From assembly GCF_036492835.1 (NCBI RefSeq), contig NZ_AP025314.1, positions 310,001-374,000 on the forward strand: a stretch of DNA of 64,000 nt, given 5' to 3'. The translations under genes and the position numbers were made by a program. Below the pieces are notes generated by a model, which did not search any database, had not been told where the DNA came from, and saw only the letters and a list, made by a program, of their open reading frames with translations. Of this stretch, positions 52,042-61,374 are shown piece by piece (position 1 is the first letter of the stretch; each line of letters opens with the position of its first letter). Origin of the DNA: Fulvitalea axinellae. GTDB taxonomy: Bacteria > Bacteroidota > Bacteroidia > Cytophagales > Cyclobacteriaceae.

Positions 52042-52142
52042 TGGATATGGTTCCCCGTCCGGGAACCTCATCGTAACGTTGCAACTTTAATGTCTTATGA
52101 ACAGTGCCTTAGCCAAAAGGTTTGGGCGAAAGTTGCGTTTTT

Positions 52143-52928
52143 TTAAATGCTTGGGATAAGCCCGCCGTCAACGGGGAGGTTTGTGCCCGTAATATAAGCC
52201 GCTTGTTCCGAAGCGAAGAAGAGAACGGCGTTGGCGGTTTCTTCCGGTTTGGCGAAGCGTTTTGCCGGAATTTCCTTTTTCATTTTCTCCGCTTTTTCGT
52301 CGTAGTCGAGTCCGCTTTCCTCAGCGCGTTTTGTGATCAGGGCAAAAAGGCGTTCGGTTTCGGTCAGTCCTGGCAACACGTTGTTTACCGTGATTCCGTA
52401 AGGCGCAAGCTCGTTTGACAGCGATTTGGCCCAGCTGGCCACGGCTCCGCGAATGGTGTTGGATACGCCGAGGTTGGCGATCGGGGTTTTTACCGAATAA
52501 GAAATAATATTGATAAAACGTCCGAAACGGCGCTCTGTCATGCCTTGCGCCACATGTTGGGCGATTAGTTGGTTGCAGACCAAGTGGGCCTCGAAGGCGT
52601 GAATGAATGCGTCGGGTGAGGCGCTGAGCGTAGTGCCGGGAGCGGGGCCTCCAGTATTGTTAACCACGATGTCGATAGCCGTATCGCCAAGGTTTTCGGC
52701 GAGGGCCTTGCTCACTTGGGCGGGCTGATAGAAATCGGCTACCAAAAAACCGTGTTTTTGTCCTTGTTCCGCAGGAAGCGAAGCTATGGTGTCGGCAAGT
52801 TTTTTCTCGTCGCGGGCGAAGATGATCACTTCGGCTCCGGCCTCGGCCATGGCTACAGCTACGGCCTTGCCAATCCCGTCGGTACCGCCACAGACTAAGG
52901 CGCGTTTGTTTTCGAAACTTATATGCAT
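52143..52928 (-). CDS. Atypical short-chain dehydrogenase/reductase
   Basis: 261 residues with a normal Rossmann NAD(P) site (GGTDGIGKAVA, VNNTGG) and C-terminal GGLIPSI. The catalytic Y-x-x-x-K motif is absent: where YSASK-type sequence is expected the protein reads SNTIR (GVSNTIRGAVASWAKSL), so both Tyr and Lys are replaced. The same S-N-x-x-R variant occurs in a known branch of divergent SDRs, so this is probably a family trait and not damage. Catalysis by the usual mechanism is unlikely. Confidence 0.88.
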   Translation of the reverse strand: MHISFENKRALVCGGTDGIGKAVAVAMAEAGAEVIIFARDEKKLADTIASLPAEQGQKHGFLVADFYQPAQVSKALAENLGDTAIDIVVNNTGGPAPGTTLSASPDAFIHAFEAHLVCNQLIAQHVAQGMTERRFGRFINIISYSVKTPIANLGVSNTIRGAVASWAKSLSNELAPYGITVNNVLPGLTETERLFALITKRAEESGLDYDEKAEKMKKEIPAKRFAKPEETANAVLFFASEQAAYITGTNLPVDGGLIPSI

Positions 52929-53063
52929 TGCTAAGATTTTGTTTTCCCTCTAATATCGTCATTTCCGGGCTTTACGCACAGCCTTGGAAACGTTTGTTGG
53001 AATACCGGGTGTAGTTTTCGAAACGAAATTTGCACGCTGTAGAGTCAAAATTCTGCGATAACA

Positions 53064-53093
53064 ATAAAAGCCTTCCAAAATCAAGGAAGGCTT
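53064..53093 (-). terminator. Terminator after the His/Tyr/Pro-repeat lipoprotein gene
   Basis: Arms 53068-53076 and 53085-53093 (AAGCCTTCC) with TTTTATT following on the minus strand. Confidence 0.75.
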
Positions 53094-53116
53094 CTTTTAA
53101 GTCGCTTTTTGTACTC

Positions 53117-53437
53117 CTATTCTTTTCCGCTCGGTTTTAATGGAGTCTCGGGCACCGAATGAGGTTCCGACGGGCGAAGCGGTATAGCCGGCGTCACGTC
53201 CGGTTTTTGAAGCGGGTATCCCGGAATAGTGTGATGATGCGGGTGCGGATATGGATAAGGGTACGGATATGGATACGGATACGGATTCGGGTTCCAACCC
53301 GGCCCCCAGCCCCAATACGGGTGCGGATGGTAATAGTGGTAATGGTAATGAGCGGGAGGTGCCGCTGACTGGGAACATGCGCCAAGCGTAAACAACAGAG
53401 CGCAAGTAACCAACAGAGGTAAAAGGTTTCTTTTCAT
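53117..53437 (-). CDS. Small lipoprotein with His/Tyr/Pro repeats
   Basis: 106 residues from the ATG at 53437 (an ATG three codons upstream is possible). Lipobox TLGAC, then HYHYHYYHPHPYWGWGPGW, then a run of seven Pro-Tyr dipeptides encoded by a near-perfect six-base repeat (about 53243-53290), then HPHHH and a Pro-rich tail. The competing minus-strand frame over the same bases lacks a lipobox. His clusters suggest metal binding; Tyr/Pro repeats suggest a wall- or surface-associated polymer. No known family. Confidence 0.7.
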   Translation of the reverse strand: MKRNLLPLLVTCALLFTLGACSQSAAPPAHYHYHYYHPHPYWGWGPGWNPNPYPYPYPYPYPYPHPHHHTIPGYPLQKPDVTPAIPLRPSEPHSVPETPLKPSGKE

Positions 53438-53446
53438 AAATCGCAT

Positions 53447-53484
53447 GGTGCGTGTTAGCTGGTTTACATGCTAACTTTCGCACC
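53447..53484. promoter_or_regulatory. Interrupted 12-bp inverted repeat before the repeat lipoprotein gene
   Basis: GGTGCG and GTTAGC (53447-53459) pair with GCTAAC and CGCACC (53470-53484) around a 10-nt loop, with one- and three-base bulges. On the minus strand it lies between ychJ and the lipoprotein start, ten bases before the chosen ATG, so it could control translation of the lipoprotein or end the ychJ transcript (no T-run). Confidence 0.5.
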
Positions 53485-53509
53485 TGAGCGATTGTTCGTT
53501 TTGGAAAAA

Positions 53510-53920
53510 CTAGGCTTTCGGGGTGGAACCTTTGCAGAAATGCCAGTCGCCCCCATATTTTTTGAATGATGAGCGCTCTGCGTGGTATTTCCTTATACCG
53601 CCTTCTTTATAGTATGCCTTGAAGCTTACGACGTCTCTTTTGGCTGTGGTTGATTCGCTTCCTTTCTCTACTATTTCCAAGCCGTCCCACTCGGTTTCTT
53701 TAGACCAAGAGGCCAGTTGGGCGAAGTTATAATTCTTGCGGAAATCCGGATGGGTGGTCTTTTTGATATAATCAATATCCCGAATGACATAGGCGCAGTA
53801 ACGGCTTTTCATTAGTTCCAGCGCCGTTTGGGCTTTTCTGGAGCCTGAGTGAAGCCCGCCGCAACAGTCTTTATAGCTTTTGCCCGATCCGCAGGGGCAT
53901 AGGTCTTTTGGCTCTTCCAT
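53510..53920 (-). CDS. YchJ-family protein with SEC-C zinc motif
   Basis: 136 residues. N-terminal SEC-C metal-binding motif CPCGSGKSYKDCC (residues 8-20), then the NTF2-like YchJ domain: LMKSRYCAYVIRDIDYIKKTTHP, a W-x-x-L-EIV strand and the VSFKAYYKEGG..YHAERSSF ending. YchJ proteins are widespread and uncharacterised. It follows the M16 homologue by four bases, so the two are probably cotranscribed. Confidence 0.9.
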   Translation of the reverse strand: MEEPKDLCPCGSGKSYKDCCGGLHSGSRKAQTALELMKSRYCAYVIRDIDYIKKTTHPDFRKNYNFAQLASWSKETEWDGLEIVEKGSESTTAKRDVVSFKAYYKEGGIRKYHAERSSFKKYGGDWHFCKGSTPKA

Positions 53921-53924
53921 GCGC

Positions 53925-55214
53925 TTAGTCTTCGTTTTCCGCAGGTTTTGGTCCCGTAACCACTTGGCTCATTGTGGCCGGATCCCAATATTTCTGTGCC
54001 GTAGCCAGAAGGTCTTCAGGTGTCGTATTGTGGAGGTTTTCCAGAAAATCGTCGTAATAGGAATAGCCTACGCCGTAGAGATATACCGCCTTGAATTTTT
54101 CGGCTAGTGAGAACGGGTTGGTAATGGAAGAGAGGAACTGGCCCAGAATGTAGTTTTTCGTCAGTTCGAGTTCCTTCGCAGGGATCTTTTCGGTACGCAG
54201 GATTTCTATTTCCTTGTAAATATCGGCGATAGCCTGATCCACTGATTCGGCTTTTACGTCGGCGGAAATCATCCAGTATCCGTCCTGAATCATTGGGATC
54301 ATGGTAGAGTGGATGCCGTAGGTATAGCCTTTTTCTTCCCGGATTTTTTTCATCAACCTGGATCCGAAATATCCACCCAAAACGCCGTTAAGCAGGGAGA
54401 GATTAAAGAAATCGGGGTGTGTTTTGGTAATCAATCGTTTACCGATCCGCAAAGAGCACTGCATGGCTTTTTCCATGGTAATGCGCTTCTTTTCGGGTTG
54501 GGTGTCTTGCGCCAATACCTCCTTGCGTTTTCTGGAATCGGGGTATGCGGTATTCTGCCCGAAGTGTTTTTTAATTTCGGCTACGGTATTATCATCATAA
54601 TTTCCGCTCAGCAGAATCTGGTAATTGTTTTTGATCCATTTTTTGTGGAATTCCAGACAGTCTTCACGGTTAATAGCCTCGATATCCGCCTCCGTGACGG
54701 GTTTGCCGTAAGGGTGGTCAGGGTAAAGCGTTTGCTTGAAGCGATTGCCCGCTACAAAGCTTGGACGTTCCCGGTTAATCTCCAGATTATGAAGTTGTCG
54801 GGATTTCAGAATCTCAAGTTCCTCTTTCGGAAATACCGATTCTTCAACCAATTCCCGCAAAAGCGGAATGAGGGTCCCGCAGTGTTTGGTAAGGCAGTAA
54901 AGGCTGACTGTCGAGAATTCCAGCCCGGCGGAAGTGTCGATTTGCGCTCCGTAGAAATCGACCATTTGCGAGATTTCGGAACCTGTTTTGGTTGCGGTTC
55001 CTTCGGCCAAAAGTCCCAAAGCGAAGAAAGATGCTTGCGGACGGGCTTCCCTAAAGCTTCCGGCGTTGATGAGCAACTCTATTTTGACCACTTCCTGCGT
55101 ACCCGCTTTTATAAAATGAAAAGGGATGCCGTTTTCGAGGTGCTCGGTCTGGACTTGCTCTATATCTATATGCGTGATTGGGCGGGCCTCGGGGGCCTTG
55201 GTTCTGTCAACCAT
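53925..55214 (-). CDS. M16-family peptidase homologue without the HxxEH zinc motif
   Basis: 429 residues from the ATG at 55214; the open frame continues upstream without support. Typical two-domain M16B layout, with GSFREARPQASFFALGLLAEGT in place of the usual H-x-x-E-H helix, so both metal-binding His are missing. The C-terminal substrate-binding motif R-x-x-KGYTYG (REEKGYTYGIHS) is kept. Such proteins act as the inactive partner of a zinc-bearing M16 subunit, but no active partner is beside it here. No signal peptide seen. Confidence 0.88.
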   Translation of the reverse strand: MVDRTKAPEARPITHIDIEQVQTEHLENGIPFHFIKAGTQEVVKIELLINAGSFREARPQASFFALGLLAEGTATKTGSEISQMVDFYGAQIDTSAGLEFSTVSLYCLTKHCGTLIPLLRELVEESVFPKEELEILKSRQLHNLEINRERPSFVAGNRFKQTLYPDHPYGKPVTEADIEAINREDCLEFHKKWIKNNYQILLSGNYDDNTVAEIKKHFGQNTAYPDSRKRKEVLAQDTQPEKKRITMEKAMQCSLRIGKRLITKTHPDFFNLSLLNGVLGGYFGSRLMKKIREEKGYTYGIHSTMIPMIQDGYWMISADVKAESVDQAIADIYKEIEILRTEKIPAKELELTKNYILGQFLSSITNPFSLAEKFKAVYLYGVGYSYYDDFLENLHNTTPEDLLATAQKYWDPATMSQVVTGPKPAENED

Positions 55215-55374
55215 ATTTCTTCGGTAACGATGTTGGGTGGCCGGCTCCGGCCGAGTTCGATAAAACAAATCAGGCCCAGGATTCAGTTCCAAGGCCCGAT
55301 AGTCGGTAGCGCAAAAAGCGCAGGCGTTAAGTTAAGATTTTCTGGCTAGGGCTGTGCCCCGCCGGGAATATTTT

Positions 55375-56529
55375 TTATTCCGTGATCGATTCCTGTTTGT
55401 CTTTTCCGAAATTGAAGAGCAAGGTAAAACGCAGGGTTTCGGCCAGCGGATTTTCTTTTTCGGTGGGAATCATGTAAGCGAAGTCCATCCCGAACACTTG
55501 GTAACGGAAACCTACGCCCATAGTGAAGTATTTACGGGCGCCTTTGTCCTCGTGCTCGTAAAAGTAGCCTGTACGAGCGGCAAAGGCTTGCTTGTACCAA
55601 TATTCCAAACCACCGCCGATGGTGATTTCCTTAACCTCTTCAGAGAAAGAAGCGTCGCCGAAGGAACCGAACATTCCGCTGATTACGGACTTGTCCATGT
55701 GCGATCCATCCTCTTGCGGAGTCGGTACCAGAAGTTTGTTGAAGTCGACCGCCATAGTCAAACTGTTGAACGGATCGAAGTTCATGGTATAGGCAGTTCC
55801 CAGACGGAGGTTTGTCGGAATAAAGTTTTCGTCCTCTTCCTGTGCGTATGAGACTTTACCGCCAATGTTGTTGATGGCAACGCCAAATGAGAATTCGTCC
55901 TCACGACCGCCGGCCATAAGCGGTTTTGTGTAATAAAGCCCGATATCCGCGGAGGCGGTTGAAGCCGCTTCGAGATCATCTACGCCATCACCTACATTGG
56001 AGTAGATGTATCTGGCCGAAATACCGACACCCAAGTTCTTGGTCAGTTTTCTGGAATATGTACCGCCGATGGTCCATTCGGTAGGGTTAGCTTCTCCAGT
56101 AATTACAGCGTTGTCGTTGGTGAACTGGATTTTGCCCAATTCGAAGTAGCGCATAAAAAGTCCGAAGGCTTGCTCGTCGCCCACTTTCTTGTAACCGGAA
56201 AGATAGGCCACAAACATGTCGTCGATAATTTTGCTGAGCCACGGAGTGTACGATACCGAGACGCCTATATCGCTGGTGTTAAAAGCCAAGCGACCGGCGT
56301 TGAAGTATGTGTCGTTTGCCGTCGGAGCTGTCGCGGCGCCTACATCACCCATGCCCGCATGTTGGGCGTCCGGGCTGATCTGTAGAAAAGGCAAAGAAGT
56401 TGTGATAGGGTTTAGTCCCCCATCTTGACCGATTACGGATTGGCCGCCCCCTCCCTGCGACTGAGAGAAGCCAACTGATGCCAAAGCCATGAAGCCGGCG
56501 ACTAACAATCCAAATTTCCTCGTCACCAT
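55375..56529 (-). CDS. porV: Type IX secretion outer membrane protein PorV
   Basis: 384 residues with signal peptide (cut near GFSQ, residue 23). FadL-like 14-strand barrel with the characteristic PorV opening (LNPITTSLPFLQISPDAQHAGMGDVGAA) and the ending TLRFTLLFNFGKDKQ. PorV (LptO) receives cargo from the SprA translocon and carries it to PorU for C-terminal signal cleavage and A-LPS attachment. Lies 74 bp after porU in the same direction, the arrangement expected from other Bacteroidota. Confidence 0.93.
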   Translation of the reverse strand: MVTRKFGLLVAGFMALASVGFSQSQGGGGQSVIGQDGGLNPITTSLPFLQISPDAQHAGMGDVGAATAPTANDTYFNAGRLAFNTSDIGVSVSYTPWLSKIIDDMFVAYLSGYKKVGDEQAFGLFMRYFELGKIQFTNDNAVITGEANPTEWTIGGTYSRKLTKNLGVGISARYIYSNVGDGVDDLEAASTASADIGLYYTKPLMAGGREDEFSFGVAINNIGGKVSYAQEEDENFIPTNLRLGTAYTMNFDPFNSLTMAVDFNKLLVPTPQEDGSHMDKSVISGMFGSFGDASFSEEVKEITIGGGLEYWYKQAFAARTGYFYEHEDKGARKYFTMGVGFRYQVFGMDFAYMIPTEKENPLAETLRFTLLFNFGKDKQESITE

Positions 56530-56603
56530 ATACTTATATTATTACAATGATAGCCAAGTTATTTTACCCTGAATAATAGTTCAGTTTGCGCTAAAAATAC
56601 TGA

Positions 56604-59600
56604 TTATCTTTTGATTAATAGCACTCTGGTTGAATATTTTGCCGTAGAGCCATCAAGCTTGCTGCTTACGGAAAGGCGTAATATATATAACCCCGGGCCC
56701 GGTAAGGCGGTGGTTTCTTCGGCCGAAGAAAGCCAGTCAAATTCTGCTGTGTCCCCATTCGTTTCCGGATAATCGACGTTTTTTGAAAAAACAGTTTGTC
56801 CTGTCAGATTCATTAAACGTACCAAGATTGTAAAATCATCATCTTCCCGATTGTGATTAAAGCGTATTTGTCCATAATCCTGGATTGGATTGGGAAAGAC
56901 GGTGACGTTTTCAAGTTTGAGAGATGGCCTGTCCGATACGAAGAAATGGGTTTCGACCTCCGAAAAGTTGTTCAGATTGTCCCAAGCCCTGATTTTCAGG
57001 GAGTGTGGGCCTTTTTTTAGCCCTTTGGAAGGGTAGCGCAGCATGCCTGATTGGTGGGTGTCGAGGTTGGCCGTATAATACGGGGTTGCGGGGATAGTGA
57101 CCGTATCGTCAAGTATGATTGACATTTCCTGGCCTACATTCGCCCGGCTGATACTGATACCGTTTTCGTCGGACAGATAGGCCAAAATATCGGCGTCGGG
57201 GAATACGTAATCTCCGGCTTTGAAGTTCCTGTCGTTGAGAAAAACTTCGATCGTTGGCGGGTTGTTGTCGCTGACCGGATTTTCGGAAGTGCCTCCGATT
57301 TTAAATTCCCGGAAGGCGCCTTTCGCTTCTTTTCCCGTTTCGTTTTCGGCAAAAAATCTCATCGTTCCCTTCTCGATTCGGTAATCGATGTTTTTTGGGA
57401 CAATAAAATCGGATTCGAAACGACCGTCCTTCACTGATGCGGTTCCTCGGAAAATCACGTTTTCTTTCCGGTATTGGAACGGTTGGTTTTCGTCCCCTTT
57501 TGTCTTGGCCGTCACCGGTTTGTCAAGGACTTCGACCCGGAGCGTTCCCGAAAATCCGGAAGCCAATGTGCCGGATTGGTTGATATGTCCTTTGACATTG
57601 ACGGCGGACATGGCACCCAGCTCAATGTCTTGGCCGTTCGGTATTCCGTTGATTTCGTCGATAGCGACTTCGGCATAATCTGGAAACAGTTCCATGGACG
57701 GATCACCGAGCAGGATGAAGTTCCTATTTTTTGGTCCGAAGAGCGCTTCGTTTTTGGTCCGTTTGAAAATATCGCCCAAAGTGGCGCCATTTTGCGCTTG
57801 TGCCAAGGCTTGGAAAAGTGCTTTGTTGATTTCCTCGTTACCATCGCTGTAGACTGGCCGGGAAGTGGTGATCAGGGCGATTCCGCCTCCGTTTTCCCGA
57901 AAAAGAATCTTCTCGGCGCCACTGGTGACGGACGGATTATCATGTCGGCCGAATTGGCAAGTAGCCGTGGCGAATATGGCCGGGTAGTCGGGGTTTTTCC
58001 AGCTTTGGATTTGCTCTTCGGTCAGTATGCGTTCATGCGCCAAGATATCCTCACGGCCGTGGCCAATATAATCGATCAGGAAACAACCTTCGTTTACAAG
58101 CTCGTCGAGGCGTTTGTTCGCGTTTGGAGCGACGATTTCCGATTGCCCCGTAATCTGCTCAAAAGCGTCGATATACAGTTTCTCCACTTTCAGGTCTGGA
58201 GCTTCTTGGTTTACTATATCCTCGACTTTCTCCGCCGCGGCCATATGTATTCCTCCGTCGCCGTCATCGGCTATTATGGCTACTCGTCTTCTCCACTCGC
58301 CGGTTTGATTCGGGTATTTTTCCAGTTTGTCAACCAGTGATTTCGCCTGTTCCAATGTCGCCACGGGAATTCTGCCTACGGCAATTTCCATATCTTCGTC
58401 ATCGTTGTAATCCTCTATCCAGTCGCCTTCGTCGGGGCCGAGGATTCCGAAATAATCGTCGGAAGAGTAGCTGAAAACCGGGTGGACGGAATTACGGGAT
58501 TCGTACGTCGGTACAAAGTGTTTGCCCGCATCCTTAAGATTGCGGTAATCGTACGAGGCTTTTCCGAAAAGGAGCAGGTATTTGAGTTTTTGGCCTCCGG
58601 CTTCGTAAAGGTACCGCATATAATCGCGGATGGCCGTGGGGTCTTGCTTGCCTGCCGAAAATTCGTTGTAGACCTGTTCGGGCGTTACGACTTTGACATT
58701 GAGCTTGGCGCTACGCATTGAGGCGAGGCGCTGGGCCTGTGCCATAAAATCGGGATGGGAAATGATGACCAACTCGGGAGAAAGCTCACCCAACAGGTTT
58801 TGGTTGGTGGCGGTTGCCGGAGACGGCGCGTTCGTTACGTCGCTTTCCGAGAATACCAGATAGGTATTGTTTTCGGAAAGGTCCGCGGGGAATTTGATTC
58901 CGTTTTCGGTAGACGTGTAAGTGATTTTTTCGGCCTGTCCCTTATCCGTGATGTCCCAAACGTGGTCGCCGGCTTTGGCTTGGCTTACGAAAACGGTTCT
59001 GTTTCCGCCTTGGGCGTCGAAATGGAGCGATAATTCTCCGCTGTGTTTTACAGCTGTCGCTTTATAATTGGTGGAAATATGATCAATATGGCCGATGCCT
59101 TTTTGCGTGGATACATTTACCGAGATATTGTTCCCGCCAGGGCTTACGGCGAAGGTTCCCTCTCCTTCCGCGCCGGTAGCGCAGTATTGGCAAGGCCGAT
59201 GGTATTGGACTTCGACGGTGCCGGCCAACGAGCCGTTTACGCTGATATTGGCCAGCATCTCGTCATTGGTTCTTTTAAGGAGTTTTGCCCAAACCTGGAT
59301 TTCGGAATTAGGGATTTTGTCGGGCGTGGTGAAGTTATGCGTAAAGCTTTCGGTGTCGCGGAAATCTTCTCCGTACCAATTCCTGCCGGAGTCCACTACG
59401 GGTTTCATCCGTTCGTATTCGTGGCTGGCAAAGGCCCTGTATTCGTTAAGGATAGGCCCGTCTTCCGTGTCTGTGGCGTCGTTTATGCGCTTGCCCGGGC
59501 TATCTTTTATGGTGAGGAAATAATAATTGGTCGTTTCGTAAAGGTTGGTTTCACGGTATAAAAATCCGTCGGCTCTTCGCTTGACTGCGTTTGCGCTTTG

Positions 59601-59945
59601 GGCGTAAAAATAGAGGGCGTCGTTGTCGTCAAAAGAAGCGTCGTTTTGGCCGGTGACCAAAACGGCGCATTCGGTAAGTCCCCATTCCCTGTCGGCCGAA
59701 TTTTCCTGCGGGAGCATGCCGGAAGGTTTTCCGTAGACGGCCAGCCGGCGAGGATCCAGCGAGTTGGCGTCGATGCCCGCGGCGCTGAGCCAGCTTTTCC
59801 CGATTTTGTAAACGCCCTCGTTTTGGATCGGGATTTTTAGCCAAAGGCCATCTTTTAGCACAGATTCTTTTGCTGTCGGCTGTCCCGAAGCCATCATTGC
59901 CGTGGCGAACAGGAGTATGACCGACAAGAAATGGTAGCGACGCAT
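56604..59945 (-). CDS. porU: Type IX secretion sortase PorU (C25 gingipain-like)
   Basis: 1113 residues from the ATG at 59945, which starts the signal peptide (cut near ASGQ). A C25 caspase-like protease domain at about 395-740 holds the catalytic dyad His (about 628, DYIGHGRED) and Cys (about 663, ATATCQFGRHD). Ig-like domains follow, ending in a C-terminal type IX sorting-type domain (VFPNPIQDYGQIRFN to STRVLLIKR), as in PorU of other species. It removes cargo C-terminal domains and joins cargo to LPS. It begins ten bases after pssA. Confidence 0.94.
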   Translation of the reverse strand: MRRYHFLSVILLFATAMMASGQPTAKESVLKDGLWLKIPIQNEGVYKIGKSWLSAAGIDANSLDPRRLAVYGKPSGMLPQENSADREWGLTECAVLVTGQNDASFDDNDALYFYAQSANAVKRRADGFLYRETNLYETTNYYFLTIKDSPGKRINDATDTEDGPILNEYRAFASHEYERMKPVVDSGRNWYGEDFRDTESFTHNFTTPDKIPNSEIQVWAKLLKRTNDEMLANISVNGSLAGTVEVQYHRPCQYCATGAEGEGTFAVSPGGNNISVNVSTQKGIGHIDHISTNYKATAVKHSGELSLHFDAQGGNRTVFVSQAKAGDHVWDITDKGQAEKITYTSTENGIKFPADLSENNTYLVFSESDVTNAPSPATATNQNLLGELSPELVIISHPDFMAQAQRLASMRSAKLNVKVVTPEQVYNEFSAGKQDPTAIRDYMRYLYEAGGQKLKYLLLFGKASYDYRNLKDAGKHFVPTYESRNSVHPVFSYSSDDYFGILGPDEGDWIEDYNDDEDMEIAVGRIPVATLEQAKSLVDKLEKYPNQTGEWRRRVAIIADDGDGGIHMAAAEKVEDIVNQEAPDLKVEKLYIDAFEQITGQSEIVAPNANKRLDELVNEGCFLIDYIGHGREDILAHERILTEEQIQSWKNPDYPAIFATATCQFGRHDNPSVTSGAEKILFRENGGGIALITTSRPVYSDGNEEINKALFQALAQAQNGATLGDIFKRTKNEALFGPKNRNFILLGDPSMELFPDYAEVAIDEINGIPNGQDIELGAMSAVNVKGHINQSGTLASGFSGTLRVEVLDKPVTAKTKGDENQPFQYRKENVIFRGTASVKDGRFESDFIVPKNIDYRIEKGTMRFFAENETGKEAKGAFREFKIGGTSENPVSDNNPPTIEVFLNDRNFKAGDYVFPDADILAYLSDENGISISRANVGQEMSIILDDTVTIPATPYYTANLDTHQSGMLRYPSKGLKKGPHSLKIRAWDNLNNFSEVETHFFVSDRPSLKLENVTVFPNPIQDYGQIRFNHNREDDDFTILVRLMNLTGQTVFSKNVDYPETNGDTAEFDWLSSAEETTALPGPGLYILRLSVSSKLDGSTAKYSTRVLLIKR

Positions 59946-59955
59946 AGAGATCGGT

Positions 59956-60669
59956 TTATTTACTCGGATTTTCCTTCTTCGATGTGAAATGGACAATTAT
60001 GGAGAACAAGATGTAAACCAAAATCACCGCCGGTACACCACTAAGTTGCAGAATGGCCAACATGCTTACCGCTATCAAGATGAAAAGGTATTTGGCGATG
60101 TTGTTTTTCAGGGAATAGTCCTTGAATTTCATGGCCAACATTGGGATTTCCGATATCATCAACAAACAGAACACAACAGAAATTGTGATCAGAAACCAAG
60201 GCGTGTTAACGAAATCGCCCAAGCCGAAGATGTTGTCGCGAACTACCAACGGAAGTGCCGTGAGAAACAATGTGCTGGCTGGAGTCGGCATACCGATAAA
60301 GCCGGTGGTCTGGCGATCGTCCACGTTGAATTTGGCAAGACGTAAGGCCGAGAAAGCGGGAATGATAAAACCGGCGAAAGGCCAAAGGGTACCCGGCAGA
60401 AGAATCCGCAACATCGTGTATACAACTACGCCCGGCAATACGCCGAAAGTCACCATATCGGCCAAAGAATCCAATTCTTTGCCAATCGGCGATGACGTTT
60501 TGGTCAGCCTAGCGGCGAATCCGTCGAAGAAATCGAAAACGGCGCCGATCCATACCATATAGGCGCCCCATTCCAAGTGGCCTTGGAAAACCAGTGTAAT
60601 ACCGATACAGCCGGACACCACGTTGCCCAGCGTCAATATGTTCGCTAAAGTGAATATTTTCACGGTCAA
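59956..60669 (-). CDS. pssA: CDP-diacylglycerol-serine O-phosphatidyltransferase
   Basis: 237 residues, about six to eight membrane helices. Carries the CDP-alcohol phosphotransferase signature D-G-x2-A-R-x8-G-x3-D-x3-D (FDGFAARLTKTSSPIGKELDSLAD, beginning about residue 47). Makes phosphatidylserine, the precursor of phosphatidylethanolamine. It is immediately upstream of porU in the same direction; the link may be simple cotranscription. Confidence 0.93.
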   Translation of the reverse strand: MTVKIFTLANILTLGNVVSGCIGITLVFQGHLEWGAYMVWIGAVFDFFDGFAARLTKTSSPIGKELDSLADMVTFGVLPGVVVYTMLRILLPGTLWPFAGFIIPAFSALRLAKFNVDDRQTTGFIGMPTPASTLFLTALPLVVRDNIFGLGDFVNTPWFLITISVVFCLLMISEIPMLAMKFKDYSLKNNIAKYLFILIAVSMLAILQLSGVPAVILVYILFSIIVHFTSKKENPSK

Positions 60670-60717
60670 AAATTTGGTTCGGCCGGCAACGGAACTGTCG
60701 CGCCGGCGAAATAATGA

Positions 60718-61374
60718 TTAGCGAATGGCTCTTGCTCCGCAGAAAGGGTTGTTCTCCTTTTCGAAAGCCACGTCTGTCGGCTCGCCGTGTCCGGGATATA
60801 CGATGTAATCGTTGCCCAGTGAGAAAATCTTTGTCTTGATACTGTCGAGCAAGGCGTTGATGTCGCCACCCGGCAAATCAACCCTGCCGATGCTTCCGCG
60901 GAAAAGAACATCACCGCCGATTACGAATTTTTGGCTGTACGATACGAAAGCCAAGTGTCCGGGAGCGTGTCCGGGAACGAAAAGTGTGTTGAGTTCGCTG
61001 TTGCCGAATTTGATCCTGTCGCCCTCGTTAATGAAATAATCCGGAGTAGCGTGCTCGTATTCCGTCATGCCAAAGCCCTGAGCGTGGGCCGGAGCCATAG
61101 CCAGCGTAGTTTCCGCCTCTATTTCGTTGGCGCCGAGCTCCACTCCGTAAGTCTTTTTCACAAAAGAATTGCCCAACACGTGGTCGATATGGCAGTGCGT
61201 GTTTATAAGCTTGACCACTTTGAGCCCTTCGCTCTCGATAAAACCGGCGAGCGTATCTCTTTCCGCTTGGCTGATGCAACCGGGATCAATGATTACGGCT
61301 TCTTTCGTTTCGTCGTATAATACGTATGTGTTTTCCGCAAATGGGTTGAACGCGAAGGCTTTTATATGGATCAT
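60718..61374 (-). CDS. Metallo-beta-lactamase-fold hydrolase, glyoxalase II-like
   Basis: 218 residues with complete MBL metal motifs: THCHIDH (H60, H62, D64, H65), VPGHAPGHL (second His set), GGDVLFRGSIGRVDLPGG (bridging Asp) and YPGHGEPT (last His). This is the short YcbL/glyoxalase II-like subgroup, lacking the C-terminal substrate domain of classical GloB. Thioester hydrolysis is the likely chemistry. No signal peptide. Confidence 0.9.
   Translation of the reverse strand: MIHIKAFAFNPFAENTYVLYDETKEAVIIDPGCISQAERDTLAGFIESEGLKVVKLINTHCHIDHVLGNSFVKKTYGVELGANEIEAETTLAMAPAHAQGFGMTEYEHATPDYFINEGDRIKFGNSELNTLFVPGHAPGHLAFVSYSQKFVIGGDVLFRGSIGRVDLPGGDINALLDSIKTKIFSLGNDYIVYPGHGEPTDVAFEKENNPFCGARAIR

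Noticed and set aside
53243..53290. Tandem repeat considered as a CRISPR-like array
   Set aside because: Units are six bases long with no spacers and are in-frame coding sequence.
53097..53483. Second minus-strand frame (Ser/Pro/Val repeats) over the repeat lipoprotein
   Set aside because: The overlapping frame has a proper lipoprotein signal; this one has none and its repeats just reflect the same six-base unit.
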